Shown: positions 19,818 through 28,915, counted from the first letter of the stretch. The stretch is 64,000 nt of DNA from Sphingomonas sp. PP-F2F-A104-K0414 (GCF_004340945.1 NZ_SLYD01000005.1:372001-436000); one strand, 5' to 3'. Numbers and translations: made by a program. The notes: generated from the letters alone by a model not told the origin.

Positions 19818-20063
19818 ATGGCGAGCGTGACGATCCGGAACCTGCCCGACGACGTAGAGCAGGATCTGCGGGAACGGGCCGCGCGCAATGGTCGGTCGCT
19901 CGAAGACGAGGCGCGCCGCGCGCTGATCGCGCTGGTCAGGCCCGACGCGTCCGAACCGCGCAAAGGCATGTTCGAGATGCTGTACGAGGCTAGCCGCCCG
20001 GGGGTCGACTTGCCGATCCCGCCGCGGAGCCGGGCTCGAGTGCCGACGTTCGACGACGAATGA
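19818..20063 (+). CDS. FitA/VapB-type ribbon-helix-helix antitoxin
   Basis: An 81-residue protein with the FitA-type ribbon-helix-helix opening [20 protein letters not shown] and [15 protein letters not shown]. It is expected to bind its operator as a dimer and to block the PIN toxin with its disordered C-terminus ([14 protein letters not shown]). Its stop overlaps the start of the toxin gene as ATGA. The pair lies on the plus strand between carB and carA, which are both on the minus strand. Confidence 0.88.
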   Translation: MASVTIRNLPDDVEQDLRERAARNGRSLEDEARRALIALVRPDASEPRKGMFEMLYEASRPGVDLPIPPRSRARVPTFDDE

Positions 20064-20491
20064 TCCTCGTCGACACCAATGTCTGGAGCGAGGCATTTCG
20101 GTCAACACCAGACCCGACCGTGCGCAAATGGGCGCAACACAACGCCGACCGACTGTGGCTATCGACCATCGTAGCCGGCGAGCTGTTGGCAGGCGCCGAA
20201 TTGATGCCAGTTGGGCGCAAGCGAGCGACGATCGAGCAGGGATATGCGGTGCTCCTGGATACCTACCGTGACCGGATAGCGCCCTTCGACCTTGATGCGG
20301 CACGGCATTTTGCGATCGTGCTGGCGCTTCAGGAACGAGCCGGCCGCAATCCGGGTACGGCAGATACGCAGATCGCAGCGACCGCGCTGGCTCGCGGGAT
20401 GGCGCTCGCAACACGGAACACGAAGCATTTCGACGGCTTGGGACTCGCGCTGATCGATCCGTGGCAGGAAGAATCTCCTGCGGACACGTAA
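20060..20491 (+). CDS. FitB/VapC-type PIN-domain toxin
   Basis: A 143-residue PIN-domain ribonuclease of the FitB/VapC group. The metal-binding acidic residues expected for the family are visible: Asp5 in VDTNVWSE, Glu41 in AGELLAGAE and Asp102 in TADTQIAATAL, with the late TRNTKHF segment completing the site. Such toxins cut tRNA or rRNA when the antitoxin is lost. The gene overlaps the antitoxin gene by four bases. It ends 18 bases before the convergent 3' end of carA. Confidence 0.9.
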   Translation: MILVDTNVWSEAFRSTPDPTVRKWAQHNADRLWLSTIVAGELLAGAELMPVGRKRATIEQGYAVLLDTYRDRIAPFDLDAARHFAIVLALQERAGRNPGTADTQIAATALARGMALATRNTKHFDGLGLALIDPWQEESPADT

Positions 20492-20509
20492 GGCCAGACG
20501 AAGTCCCAA

Positions 20510-21823
20510 TCACCGCAGCGACCCGACGAACTTCTCGAACAGATACAGGCTGTCCTGCGGCCCCGGGCTAGCTTCCGGATGATACTGCACGCTGAACGCG
20601 TTCCGATCGGTCAGTTCCAGCCCCGCGTTCGACCCATCGAACAGCGACACATGCGTCTCGCGGACGTTCGCCGGCAGGCTGTCGCGCTCGACCGCGAAGC
20701 CGTGGTTCATGCTGGTGATCTCAACCGCGCCGTCGGACAGGCGCTTGACCGGGTGGTTGGCGCCGCGGTGGCCCTGGAACATCTTGGTCGTGGTCGCGCC
20801 GACCGCGAGGCCGAGCAACTGGTGGCCGAGGCAGATGCCGAACAGCGGCTTGCCCGTCTCCAGCAGCTGGCGGATCACCGGCACGGCGTAGTCGGCGGTC
20901 GCGGCGGGATCGCCGGGGCCGTTGGACAGGAAGATGCCGTCGGGGGCGAGCGCCATCACGTCTTCGAAGCTGGCGGTGGCGCTGACGACGGAGACTTTCG
21001 CGCCGGCCTCGACGAGGTTGCGGAAGATGTTGCGCTTGCTGCCATAATCGATCGCGACGACATGCGGGCGCGCCTTCTGCTCCCCTCCCGCATCGCGGGA
21101 GGGGTTGGGGGAGGGCATGGCCTCAGGCGGGGTCAGCGCTGATTGATCAGCCCCTCCCCCGCCCCCCCCCGCAAGCGGGAGGGGAGCAGAAGCGCCCTCT
21201 CCTGCTTGCGCGCTGTCCCCATAGCCGAAGCCCAGCTTCCAGACACCGCCGGGCGCATCCTCACCCCAGCCATAATGCATCTCGGTCGACACGTCCTTGG
21301 CGAGGTCCATGCCCTCCAGCCCCGGCCACGCGCGTGCCATCGCCAGCAACGCCGGCACATCGAACTCACCACTCGCCGAATGCGCGATCACGCCATTAGG
21401 CGCGCCCGCCACCCGGATCCGCCGCGTCAGCGCACGCGTGTCCACCCCCGACAGGCCGATCCGCGCATGCCGCTTCATCCAGCCGTCGAGACCCTCGACC
21501 GCGCGAAAACTCGACGGCTGCGTTACATCCTCGCGGACGATGATGCCGAGCGCGTGCGGGTCGTCCGCCTCGACGTCGTCGGGGTTCGCGCCGACGTTGC
21601 CGATGTGTGGAAACGTGAAGCAGATCATCTGCCCGGCGAACGACGGGTCGGTCAGCACCTCCTGATAGCCGGTCATCGCGGTGTGGAAGCACACTTCGCC
21701 GACCGCACTGCCCTCTGCGCCGAACCCGCGACCCCAGATCACGTCGCCATTGGCGAGCACGAGGACGCCTGTTGCACCGGCAGGCATGGCTATAGGCTGG
21801 GCGTCGGCCATCAGGCTGGGCAC
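20510..21823 (-). CDS. carA: Carbamoyl-phosphate synthase small subunit with an in-frame repeat insertion
   Basis: A 437-residue CarA, about 50 residues longer than usual. It supplies ammonia from glutamine to CarB. The N-terminal domain (LVLANGDVIWGRGFGAEGSA, TAMTGYQEVLTDPSFAGQ) is normal. The class I glutamine amidotransferase domain has the nucleophile Cys in FGICLGHQLLGLA and the His/Glu pair in QYHPEASPGP. Between the two domains, residues about 211-250 (APLPLAGGGGGG ... PSPNPSRDAGG) are encoded by a 119-base palindromic element at 21074-21192. The insertion keeps the frame and lies at a domain boundary, so the enzyme may still work. No second carA is seen in the window. Confidence 0.96.
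   Translation of the reverse strand: MPSLMADAQPIAMPAGATGVLVLANGDVIWGRGFGAEGSAVGEVCFHTAMTGYQEVLTDPSFAGQMICFTFPHIGNVGANPDDVEADDPHALGIIVREDVTQPSSFRAVEGLDGWMKRHARIGLSGVDTRALTRRIRVAGAPNGVIAHSASGEFDVPALLAMARAWPGLEGMDLAKDVSTEMHYGWGEDAPGGVWKLGFGYGDSAQAGEGASAPLPLAGGGGGGADQSALTPPEAMPSPNPSRDAGGEQKARPHVVAIDYGSKRNIFRNLVEAGAKVSVVSATASFEDVMALAPDGIFLSNGPGDPAATADYAVPVIRQLLETGKPLFGICLGHQLLGLAVGATTTKMFQGHRGANHPVKRLSDGAVEITSMNHGFAVERDSLPANVRETHVSLFDGSNAGLELTDRNAFSVQYHPEASPGPQDSLYLFEKFVGSLR
21074..21192. repeat. C-rich palindromic element inserted within carA
   Basis: Outer arms CTTCTGCTCCCCTCCCGC and GCGGGAGGGGAGCAGAAG are perfectly complementary over 18 bases. Inner CCCCTCCCCC and GGGGGAGGG stretches pair as well. 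The element is of the same C-rich family as the intergenic units, but here it is translated in frame as a Gly/Pro/Ala-rich linker of CarA. Confidence 0.85.
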
Positions 21824-21951
21824 TCTCTTTACGTTGACGATGTCGCTAAGTGGTGTCCGCTAAGGCCGGCGTGCCGCAGCGTCAATCTGTTAAACGGACG
21901 GCGGACGCGCTATCCCGTCGGGCTATCCCGAACCGCCTGAAAGACCAGTAC

Positions 21952-22404
21952 ATGATTCGCGACGACATCAAGGCTGCGCAGCTGACCGCCATGAAGGCCG
22001 GCGACAAGCAGAGCCGCAACGCTATCTCGTTGATCCAGGCCGCGATCAAGAACCGCGACATCGAGGCGCGGACCGGCAAGGCGCCCGAGAGCGACGACGC
22101 GCTGGTGATCGAAGTTCTGCAAAAGATGGTCAAGCAGCGCCGCGAGTCGATCGAGATGTTCTCGAAGGGCGGCCGCCAGGAGCTCGCCGATGCGGAGACG
22201 GCGGAGGTCGCGGTGATCGAACGCTTCCTGCCGCAGCAGATGAGCGAGGCGGAAACATCGGCGGCGATCGAGGCGATCAAGACGGAACTCGGCGCGACCG
22301 GCATGAAGGACATGGGCCGCGTGATGGCCGAACTGAAGGCACGCCACGCCAGCGAGCTGGACATGAGCAAGGCGAGCAGCCTGGTAAAGGCGGCACTGTC
22401 GTAA
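21952..22404 (+). CDS. yqeY: GatB/YqeY domain protein
   Basis: A 150-residue GatB/YqeY protein. The family shares the tRNA-binding tail domain of GatB and is all helical; typical segments are MKAGDKQSRNAISLIQAAIK, the KMVKQRRESIEMF helix and the terminal DMGRVMAELKARH. Its cellular role is not settled. It stands at the head of the yqeY-dnaG-rpoD group that is common in alphaproteobacteria, here with a DUF559 gene placed after it. The start at 21952 is the first ATG that agrees with the family. Confidence 0.93.
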   Translation: MIRDDIKAAQLTAMKAGDKQSRNAISLIQAAIKNRDIEARTGKAPESDDALVIEVLQKMVKQRRESIEMFSKGGRQELADAETAEVAVIERFLPQQMSEAETSAAIEAIKTELGATGMKDMGRVMAELKARHASELDMSKASSLVKAALS

Positions 22405-22887
22405 ATGGATAAGGGCGGCCCCCTTCTTCCTCCCCTCCCGCAAGCGGGAGGGGACCGAGGGGTGGGCCCGCGCCATCGTCTGGACCGACCAACCGAGAGA
22501 GCGCGCGACCTCCGCAACGACGCGACGAATGCCGAGCAGATGCTATGGCGGCAACTCAAACGCTCCAGGTTGCAGGACCTGAAGTTCAGCCGCCAGATGC
22601 CGATCGCCGGGTATTTCGCCGACTTCGTATGCCGCTCGCACAAGCTGATCGTCGAGCTCGACGGCAGCCAGCATGTCGAAGGCCAACCCCATGACGACGC
22701 CCGCACGGTGCAACTCGAAGCCGCGGGCTACCGCGTCGTCCGCTTCTGGAACAACGATCTGACCTCGAACATGCCCGGCGTGCTGGAAACCATTCTGAAC
22801 GCTGCGATCGGAACCGAGCGCGTGCCCACCCCCCAGCCCCCTCCCGCAAGCGGGCGGGGGGGCTCTGTCGTGCATGGGGCGATCTAG
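22405..22887 (+). CDS. DUF559 endonuclease-like protein flanked by palindromes
   Basis: The DUF559 core runs from about residue 32 to 130: RARDLRNDATNAEQMLWRQL, then KFSRQMPIAGYFADFVC, LIVELDGSQH and YRVVRFWNNDL. This is the Vsr-like PD-(D/E)XK fold, with the conserved Asp in ADF and the ELDGxQH pair as probable metal ligands. Both ends of the frame run through C-rich palindromes, which encode a PLLPPLPQAGG-like start and a PQPPPASGRGG-like tail. The ATG at 22405 directly follows the yqeY stop; a GTG at 22462 is an alternative start just past the first palindrome. The stop overlaps the dnaG start by one base. DNA cleavage is inferred from the fold only. Confidence 0.82.
   Translation: MDKGGPLLPPLPQAGGDRGVGPRHRLDRPTERARDLRNDATNAEQMLWRQLKRSRLQDLKFSRQMPIAGYFADFVCRSHKLIVELDGSQHVEGQPHDDARTVQLEAAGYRVVRFWNNDLTSNMPGVLETILNAAIGTERVPTPQPPPASGRGGSVVHGAI
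22429..22454. repeat. C-rich palindrome at the 5' end of the DUF559 gene
   Basis: TCCCCTCCCGC pairs with GCGGGAGGGGA across an AA loop. The same core recurs downstream of the gene at 22835 and forms the right arm of the element inside carA. Confidence 0.8.
22835..22864. repeat. C-rich palindrome at the 3' end of the DUF559 gene
   Basis: AGCCCCCTCCCGC pairs with GCGGGCGGGGGGCT around an AA loop with small imperfections. With the unit at 22429 it brackets the DUF559 gene. It ends about 20 bases before the dnaG start codon. Confidence 0.75.
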
Positions 22888-24749
22888 TGGCCCTAACCCC
22901 ACAATTCCTCGACGAACTCCGCGCCCGCACCTCGCTCTCGGCGCTCATCGGCAAGACCACCAAACTCACAAAGGCCGGGCGCGAGCATAAGGGCTGCTGC
23001 CCGTTCCACAACGAGAAGACGCCCTCGTTCTACGTCAACGACGACAAGGGCTTCTACCACTGCTTCGGCTGCTCCGCGCACGGCGACGCGATCAAGTGGA
23101 TGACCGACCAGCGTGGCCTCCCCTTCATGGACGCGGTGAAGGAACTCGCGCAGGCCGCCGGGATGGACATGCCCGCGATGGACCGCCAGTCCGCCGCCAA
23201 GGCCGAACGCGCCAAGGGCCTGCACGAGGTCATGTCCGACGCCGCCGACTGGTTCACCGAGCAACTCAACGGCCTCCCCGGCACCGACGCGCGCGCCCTG
23301 CTCGACCGCCGCGGGATCAGGTCCGAGACCGCGCGCGCGTTCGGCATGGGGTTCGCCCCCGACAGCCGCGGCAAGCTCAAGACCGCGCTGAAGGACTACG
23401 GCGACCCGATGCTCGTCGAGTCCGGCATGCTCATCTCGGTCGAGGGCAAGGACCCCTACGACCGATTCCGCGGCCGCCTGATGATCCCGATCCGCGACCC
23501 CCGCGGTCGGACGATCGCGTTCGGCGGCCGCGTGCTCGACGGTGGCGAGCCGAAATACCTCAACTCCCCGGACACGCCGCTCTTCGACAAGGGCCGCACG
23601 CTCTACAATCTCGACAAGGCCGCCCCCGCCTCGCGCAAGTCCGGCCGCGTGCTGGTGGTCGAGGGCTATATGGACGTCATCGCGCTCGCCCAGGCGGGCT
23701 TCGGCGAAGCGGTCGCCCCGCTCGGCACGGCGCTGACCGAAGCGCAGCTCGAACGGCTGTGGCGGATGGTCGACGTGCCGTTGCTCTGCTTCGACGGCGA
23801 CGGTGCCGGCCAGAAGGCGTCGCTCCGGGCCGCCCACCGCGCGCTCCCGCTACTCGCGCCCGGCCGCAGTCTTGCCTTCGTCACGCTCCCGCAAGGTCAG
23901 GACCCAGACGACCTCGTCCGCGCCGGCGGCCCCGGGGCGTTCGAGGCGTTGCTCAAAACCCCCGAACAGCTCGTCGACCGGCTCTGGGCGTCCGAAGTCG
24001 CCGCGGAGGCGCTCGACACCCCCGAACAGCGCGCCGGCCTCAAGCGCCGCCTCCACGAACTCGCGGAGGGCATCGCCGACCCTTCGGTGAAGCAGCAATA
24101 TCACGCCGAGTTCAAGAACCGCTTCTACGAGCATTTCAAACCGGTGCGCGCCCCCTTCGTGCCCAGAGGCGAGCGCCCGAAGGGCGGCTGGAAGCCCCCC
24201 GCCGCGCCCGTGACCGAAGACGCCAAGGCCTTCCTCGCGACCGGCATCGACCGCGTCTTGGCGAAGGCCGTGCTCGCCGGCCTGATCCGCCACCCGGTCG
24301 AGATCGCGCGCCACATGGAGGTGCTCGGCTCCCTCCAAATGATCGACGGCGCGCTCGGGCGATTGTTCGAAGCGGTCGTAGATGTTGCACTTGAGGACCA
24401 GAAGCTTGATAGCGGGCGCTTGCTCACCATATTGGCGAGGTCCGGTTTCAATTCAGTCGCGAGTGACCTGTTGAGAGCCGATACGATGCCCTATTCGTTC
24501 ACGCAGACCACGGCCGATCCAGCCCGCGTCCGTGCCGACCTCGACGAGGCGATCGCGATCATGGTCGCCCGCCCTGAGGTAGACGCGGCACTCAAGCAGG
24601 CGACCGCGGCGATGCAGACGCACTTCACCGAAGATGCGTTCGAACGACAAGTGGCTATGGTAAGAGAGAAACAGGCGTTGGAAGTCCGACTTGCAAATCT
24701 TGTACAGTCGAACGAAGACGCCCGAGCGTTGGGTACCGAGGGCGATTGA
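22887..24749 (+). CDS. dnaG: DNA primase
   Basis: A 620-residue DnaG that makes RNA primers for replication. The N-terminal zinc-binding site is Cys38, His41, Cys59 and Cys62 ([23 protein letters not shown]). The catalytic core has the RNA-polymerase-like motif [10 protein letters not shown] and the Toprim residues in [12 protein letters not shown] and [13 protein letters not shown]. The C-terminal 200 residues form the helicase-interaction region, which is divergent as usual. The start is a GTG that overlaps the DUF559 stop codon, and the stop TGA shares a base with the rpoD ATG, so dnaG and rpoD are translationally coupled. Confidence 0.97.
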   Translation: MALTPQFLDELRARTSLSALIGKTTKLTKAGREHKGCCPFHNEKTPSFYVNDDKGFYHCFGCSAHGDAIKWMTDQRGLPFMDAVKELAQAAGMDMPAMDRQSAAKAERAKGLHEVMSDAADWFTEQLNGLPGTDARALLDRRGIRSETARAFGMGFAPDSRGKLKTALKDYGDPMLVESGMLISVEGKDPYDRFRGRLMIPIRDPRGRTIAFGGRVLDGGEPKYLNSPDTPLFDKGRTLYNLDKAAPASRKSGRVLVVEGYMDVIALAQAGFGEAVAPLGTALTEAQLERLWRMVDVPLLCFDGDGAGQKASLRAAHRALPLLAPGRSLAFVTLPQGQDPDDLVRAGGPGAFEALLKTPEQLVDRLWASEVAAEALDTPEQRAGLKRRLHELAEGIADPSVKQQYHAEFKNRFYEHFKPVRAPFVPRGERPKGGWKPPAAPVTEDAKAFLATGIDRVLAKAVLAGLIRHPVEIARHMEVLGSLQMIDGALGRLFEAVVDVALEDQKLDSGRLLTILARSGFNSVASDLLRADTMPYSFTQTTADPARVRADLDEAIAIMVARPEVDAALKQATAAMQTHFTEDAFERQVAMVREKQALEVRLANLVQSNEDARALGTEGD

Positions 24750-26776
24750 TGGCTAAGGCGAACATGGCGGAACCCGCCGAGACGAACGAAACCGGCGATG
24801 CGCCGCTGATCGACATGAACGATGCGTCGATCAAGAAGGTCATCGCGCGCGCCAAGAAGCGCGGCTACATCACTTACGAGCAGCTCAACGAAGCGCTGCC
24901 GCAGGGCGAGATGTCGTCCGACCAGATCGAGGACATCAGCGCCGCGCTGAGCGAGATGGGCATCAACATCGTCGAGAACGACGAAGCCGGCGAGGACGGC
25001 GAGACCGAGCCCGCCAAGGACGACGAGGACGAGCCGGAGGCCGCCGACGCGGATGCCGACACAGGCCCCGCGATCGAAAAGAAGAAAGAGACGATCGATC
25101 GCACCGACGATCCGGTCCGCATGTACCTGCGCGAGATGGGCGCGGTCGAGCTGCTCAGCCGCGAGGGCGAGATCGCGATCGCCAAGCGGATCGAGGCGGG
25201 TCGCGACACGATGATCCTCGGCCTGTGCGAATCGCCGATCACCTTCAACGCGATCATCGACTGGTCGACCGCGCTGAACGAGGGCACGATGCAGCTGCGC
25301 GAGATCATGGATCTCGACGCGATGCTGTCGAAGGACCCCGCCCCCGAAGCGATGGCCGAGGACGGCGAAGCCGACGACGGCGAGATCAGCGAGAAGAACG
25401 CCGGCCCTTCGTTCAAGGAAGAGGCCGAGCCCGAAGAGCCGTCCGCCGACGAGGACGAGGACGGCGAACGCCGTGCCCCGCGCGCATCGGACGACGAGGA
25501 GGAGGACAACACCCTCAGCCTCGCGCAGATGGAGGAGCAGCTCAAGCCGATCGCGCTCGAGCGGTTCGCCAGCATCACCGCGCTTTACAAGAAGTTCAGC
25601 AAGATCCAGCAAGCCCGCGTCGACGCGATGGGCATTGGCGGCGATTTCTCCGCGGCCGACGAGCGGAAATACCAGAAGCTGCGCGAGGAACTCACGGCGG
25701 AAGTCGAGAGCGTCCAGTTCCACAACGCCAAGATCGAATATCTGGTCGATCAGCTCTATGCCTATAACCGTCGCCTGACCGCGCTGGGCGGCCAGATGCT
25801 GCGCCTCGCTGAGCGCCACAAGGTGCCGCGCAAGGACTTCCTCGATCGCTATATCGGCCACGAGATCGACGAGAACTGGCTGGCGACGGTCAACAAGGTC
25901 GACAAGAAGTGGACCGCGTTCGTCGCCAACGAGGGCGAAGCGGTCGAGCGCATCCGTGCAGAGATCGCCGACATCACGCAGCAGACCGGCATGGCGCTCA
26001 CCGAGTTCCGCCGGATCGTCAACATGGTCCAGAAGGGCGAGCGCGAGGCGCGTATCGCCAAGAAGGAGATGGTCGAGGCGAACCTGCGGCTGGTGATCTC
26101 GATCGCCAAGAAATACACGAACCGCGGCCTGCAGTTCCTGGATCTCATCCAGGAGGGCAATATCGGCCTGATGAAGGCGGTCGACAAGTTCGAGTATCGC
26201 CGCGGCTACAAGTTCAGCACCTATGCGACGTGGTGGATCCGCCAGGCGATCACCCGCTCGATCGCGGATCAGGCGCGGACCATCCGCATCCCGGTCCACA
26301 TGATCGAGACGATCAACAAGCTGGTCCGCACCAGCCGCCAGTTCCTCCACGAGCAGGGCCGCGAACCGACCCCGGAGGAGATGGCCGAGCGCCTCTCCAT
26401 GCCGCTGGAGAAGGTGCGCAAGGTGATGAAGATCGCCAAGGAGCCGATCAGCCTCGAAACGCCGATCGGCGACGAGGAGGATTCGCATCTCGGCGACTTC
26501 ATCGAGGACAAGAATGCGATCATCCCGGTGGACGCCGCGATCCAGGCGAACTTGAAGGAGACGGTGACGCGGGTGCTCGCGTCTCTTACCCCGCGCGAGG
26601 AGCGCGTGTTGCGCATGCGCTTCGGCATCGGCATGAACACCGACCACACGCTCGAGGAAGTCGGCCAGCAGTTCTCGGTCACCCGCGAGCGCATCCGCCA
26701 GATCGAGGCGAAGGCGCTGCGGAAGCTGAAGCATCCGTCGCGTAGCCGGAAGATGCGGAGTTTCCTCGACCAGTAA
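24749..26776 (+). CDS. rpoD: RNA polymerase sigma factor RpoD (sigma-70)
   Basis: A 675-residue primary sigma factor. Region 1.1 is at the N-terminus ([20 protein letters not shown]), followed by region 1.2 ([23 protein letters not shown]) and a long acidic non-conserved region ([20 protein letters not shown]). Region 2 has [20 protein letters not shown] and [14 protein letters not shown] for -10 recognition and melting. Region 4 has [20 protein letters not shown] for -35 recognition. The protein ends in [16 protein letters not shown], the usual end. It overlaps dnaG by one base and is followed by a strong terminator. Confidence 0.98.
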   Translation: MAKANMAEPAETNETGDAPLIDMNDASIKKVIARAKKRGYITYEQLNEALPQGEMSSDQIEDISAALSEMGINIVENDEAGEDGETEPAKDDEDEPEAADADADTGPAIEKKKETIDRTDDPVRMYLREMGAVELLSREGEIAIAKRIEAGRDTMILGLCESPITFNAIIDWSTALNEGTMQLREIMDLDAMLSKDPAPEAMAEDGEADDGEISEKNAGPSFKEEAEPEEPSADEDEDGERRAPRASDDEEEDNTLSLAQMEEQLKPIALERFASITALYKKFSKIQQARVDAMGIGGDFSAADERKYQKLREELTAEVESVQFHNAKIEYLVDQLYAYNRRLTALGGQMLRLAERHKVPRKDFLDRYIGHEIDENWLATVNKVDKKWTAFVANEGEAVERIRAEIADITQQTGMALTEFRRIVNMVQKGEREARIAKKEMVEANLRLVISIAKKYTNRGLQFLDLIQEGNIGLMKAVDKFEYRRGYKFSTYATWWIRQAITRSIADQARTIRIPVHMIETINKLVRTSRQFLHEQGREPTPEEMAERLSMPLEKVRKVMKIAKEPISLETPIGDEEDSHLGDFIEDKNAIIPVDAAIQANLKETVTRVLASLTPREERVLRMRFGIGMNTDHTLEEVGQQFSVTRERIRQIEAKALRKLKHPSRSRKMRSFLDQ

Positions 26777-26803
26777 GGTTTGGGATTTTTCCGACTACAT
26801 GGG

Positions 26804-26836
26804 AGGGCTGCGGTGATGAACCGCAGCCCTCTTTTG
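26804..26836 (+). terminator. Rho-independent terminator of rpoD
   Basis: AGGGCTGCGG and CCGCAGCCCT form a perfect ten-base stem with a seven-base loop (TGATGAA), followed by CTTTTG. It starts 28 bases after the rpoD stop. Its right side ends just before the 3' end of the convergent SEFIR gene. Confidence 0.85.
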
Positions 26837-26838
26837 AT

Positions 26839-27828
26839 TCATCGTTTTTTCGCTGCGCGCGCCTTACTAACCTTTGCATCTTTCGTTTTAGCTTTTGAAA
26901 GAGCGATCATCTGCGCTTCCTCGATTTTCTGCCGCTCGGCATCGACAATATCTAGAATGTGCTCTGGCAAGAAAATTACCTGAGAACCAAAATTAAGGTC
27001 TATCTCCGCTCCATCAAAGCTCGGTTGATTTGATAGCGTACCCCACAAGTACGGACCGTAAACTCCACGAACCTCGACCCACATCCGCTCACTCAAGGTT
27101 GTGACGCCCCCGGCGTTTTCCGAATCTTCATTGGCGATCTCAAATCTAAGCTTCACGAAATCGGTTGGAACGACTTTTGATCGCTCTTCTACACTTGGGA
27201 TCGAGAAGGTATCGGGATGTTGCTCGTTCATCGCAACTCCGCTCACTAAATGCCAACCGTCAAATTCAATCATAGACAGCCGAGCGGACTTCGCTGGCAC
27301 TGCCGTGTTGGATGTTTTACCAGCATTCTGAGCGAATGCAGGTGGCAATCCAAGCGCTGGAGCAGCAACTGCGGGGACCTTAAAGATAGCCCTTAAGAGC
27401 GCTTCTAATTGCCCGTCGATACCCCGGCTGCCGCGCATATCAATTGCAAGAATACCGAGAAAATGCGGAGGGATCGCCAAATCTGGCCCCACCCTCATCT
27501 CACCAGCGCGGACTATCGGTATGAACTTTCGACGTTCAACTCCCGTAGCCAAGCTACCCGAGATAATTTGCTGCTCGTACCCAACGCCCCCTGCCCGCGC
27601 CGTCGACTTCGATGCATAGTTTGGAGTGCATATCACAAGCGCAAAATCACATGCTTGGATTTGATGCTCCATGAACTCGGTGAGGCTATCACCCGGAACT
27701 AGGCTCCACTGGTCGAGGTGGACCTGAACTCCATTAGATACCAGGCGTTCTGCAAGTTCCCTCACCCAGGCTTTGTGCTCGTCGGTATCCCACGAATAAG
27801 ACATAAAAACGGATGGGGGACCGCTCAT
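26839..27828 (-). CDS. SEFIR/TIR-domain protein with C-terminal beta-rich domain (candidate defence effector)
   Basis: A 329-residue protein. Residues 5-135 form a SEFIR/TIR domain: VFMSYSWDTDEHKAWV as box 1, then VHLDQWSLVPGDSLTEFM, CDFALVICTPNYASKS, and GGVGYEQQII, where Glu85 sits at the position of the catalytic glutamate of NAD-cleaving TIR domains. A linker rich in Ala and Pro leads to residues 185-300, a beta-rich domain I do not recognise (DGWHLVSGVAMN, VKLRFEIANEDSE, ERMWVEVRGVYGPYLWGTLS). The C-terminus is a basic tail of alternating Ala and Lys. The coding sequence is visibly AT-richer than its neighbours, which suggests transfer. Bacterial SEFIR and TIR proteins often serve in antiphage defence by NAD depletion; that role is an inference here. 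No partner gene is adjacent. Confidence 0.8.
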   Translation of the reverse strand: MSGPPSVFMSYSWDTDEHKAWVRELAERLVSNGVQVHLDQWSLVPGDSLTEFMEHQIQACDFALVICTPNYASKSTARAGGVGYEQQIISGSLATGVERRKFIPIVRAGEMRVGPDLAIPPHFLGILAIDMRGSRGIDGQLEALLRAIFKVPAVAAPALGLPPAFAQNAGKTSNTAVPAKSARLSMIEFDGWHLVSGVAMNEQHPDTFSIPSVEERSKVVPTDFVKLRFEIANEDSENAGGVTTLSERMWVEVRGVYGPYLWGTLSNQPSFDGAEIDLNFGSQVIFLPEHILDIVDAERQKIEEAQMIALSKAKTKDAKVSKARAAKKR

Positions 27829-28146
27829 TCAAAACACCTATCTTTTTGCCCACGCTTTTTAAGCGTCGTGGTTCAAGTATGCGTGATACGGAATTATTTT
27901 CGAATATACCGTGGTATTGCTGTGGCTACGATCAACCAGTTAAGTCGATCACAGTGCGCCCACGTGGGTATCACGGCTAGCTTGACGCATCCAACGGTTC
28001 GGTAACATTCCAGAGCCGCTAGGCATCAACCGTCAATTCGTCAGCCAAGAGCAGAGCATTCCTTTTACCTTTTGGCTGACTGAGCAACATCGCGGCACAG
28101 CAGATCGTGATCGAATCCCATCAGAAATCACATTAAAGCCCTCAAC
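27829..28146. other. AT-richer intergenic region upstream of the SEFIR gene
   Basis: A 318-base stretch with composition like the SEFIR gene and unlike the rest of the window. It should hold the SEFIR promoter. It contains a TCGAATATACCGT sequence at 27900 resembling one upstream of the acyl-CoA synthetase gene, and an inverted repeat GTCAGCCAA/TTGGCTGAC (28040-28048 and 28072-28080) 23 bases apart. No coding sequence is supported. Confidence 0.55.
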
Positions 28147-28686
28147 ATGCCCCGCGTGATCCTGTTCAACAAACCGTACGACGTGCTCAGCCAGTTCACC
28201 GACGTGAACAGTCCGACCCCGCGCGCGACGCTGTCGCAGTTCGTCGATGTGCCGGGCGTCTATCCGGCGGGGCGACTCGACCGCGATAGCGAAGGGCTGT
28301 TGCTGCTGACCGACGACGGTCGCCTCCAGGCGCGGATCGCGGACCCGCGGTTCAAGCTGGCCAAGACCTATCTCGTGCAGGTCGAGGGCGATGCCGGCGA
28401 GGACGCGCTCGATCGGTTGCGGGGCGGCGTCCTGCTGAAGGACGGCCCTGCCCGCGCCGACGTCGAGCGGATCGCCCCCCCCGACCTCTGGCCGCGCGTC
28501 CCGCCGATCCGGGTCCGCGCGAGCATCCCCGATTGCTGGCTGAAGATAACCATCCGCGAAGGCCGTAACCGGCAAGTCCGCCGCATGACCGCCGCGATCG
28601 ACCACCCGACGCTGCGGCTGGTCCGGTGGAGCATCGGCGACTGGACGCTGGCGGGCCTGGAGCCCGGCACGTGGCGCGACGCCTGA
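28147..28686 (+). CDS. Ribosomal large subunit pseudouridine synthase, RluE-like
   Basis: A 179-residue RsuA-family pseudouridine synthase. It lacks the N-terminal S4 domain found in RsuA and RluB, which is the arrangement of RluE (23S rRNA U2457). Motifs are [15 protein letters not shown] at the start, [18 protein letters not shown] with catalytic Asp45, KTYLVQVEG, and the C-terminal [23 protein letters not shown]. The size and start agree with RluE, but the exact target base cannot be read from the sequence. It is a single gene between the AT-rich island and a repeat-filled gap. Confidence 0.9.
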   Translation: MPRVILFNKPYDVLSQFTDVNSPTPRATLSQFVDVPGVYPAGRLDRDSEGLLLLTDDGRLQARIADPRFKLAKTYLVQVEGDAGEDALDRLRGGVLLKDGPARADVERIAPPDLWPRVPPIRVRASIPDCWLKITIREGRNRQVRRMTAAIDHPTLRLVRWSIGDWTLAGLEPGTWRDA

Positions 28687-28819
28687 GACCCGACGCCTGA
28701 CGGGTGGTCGAGGAGAGCTGGCGGCGGTCTGCGGGCCTCTGAGGCTCGCACGCCCCCCGAAGTACGCCCTCCAGACGGCAGCGTTGGCGATTGCAAGCGG
28801 AACGCCTCCCCACCCACGC

Positions 28820-28901
28820 CGTCATCCTGACGAAAGTCAGGACCCAGAGCCAAGCAGCGCGGTGTTCGTGATCCTGGGTCCTGACTTTCGTCAGGATGAC
28901 G
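28820..28901. repeat. Palindrome of the CCGTCATCCTGACGAAAGTC family
   Basis: The ends CCGTCATCCTGACGAAAGTC and GACTTTCGTCAGGATGACGG are perfectly complementary over 20 bases, followed inward by AGGACCCAG and the matching CTGGGTCCT. Related units are at 33190, 54642 and 58406. Confidence 0.85.
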
Positions 28902-28915
28902 GAGAAGGGCATGTT

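Noticed and set aside
24491..26734. A minus-strand open frame of about 750 codons opposite dnaG and rpoD
   Set aside because: It is the complement of rpoD and the end of dnaG, both of which have all family motifs.
27829..28146. An attachment site or tRNA fragment at the edge of the SEFIR island
   Set aside because: I looked for a tRNA-like cloverleaf and for direct repeats flanking the island and found none I could support. Only a short inverted repeat is reported.
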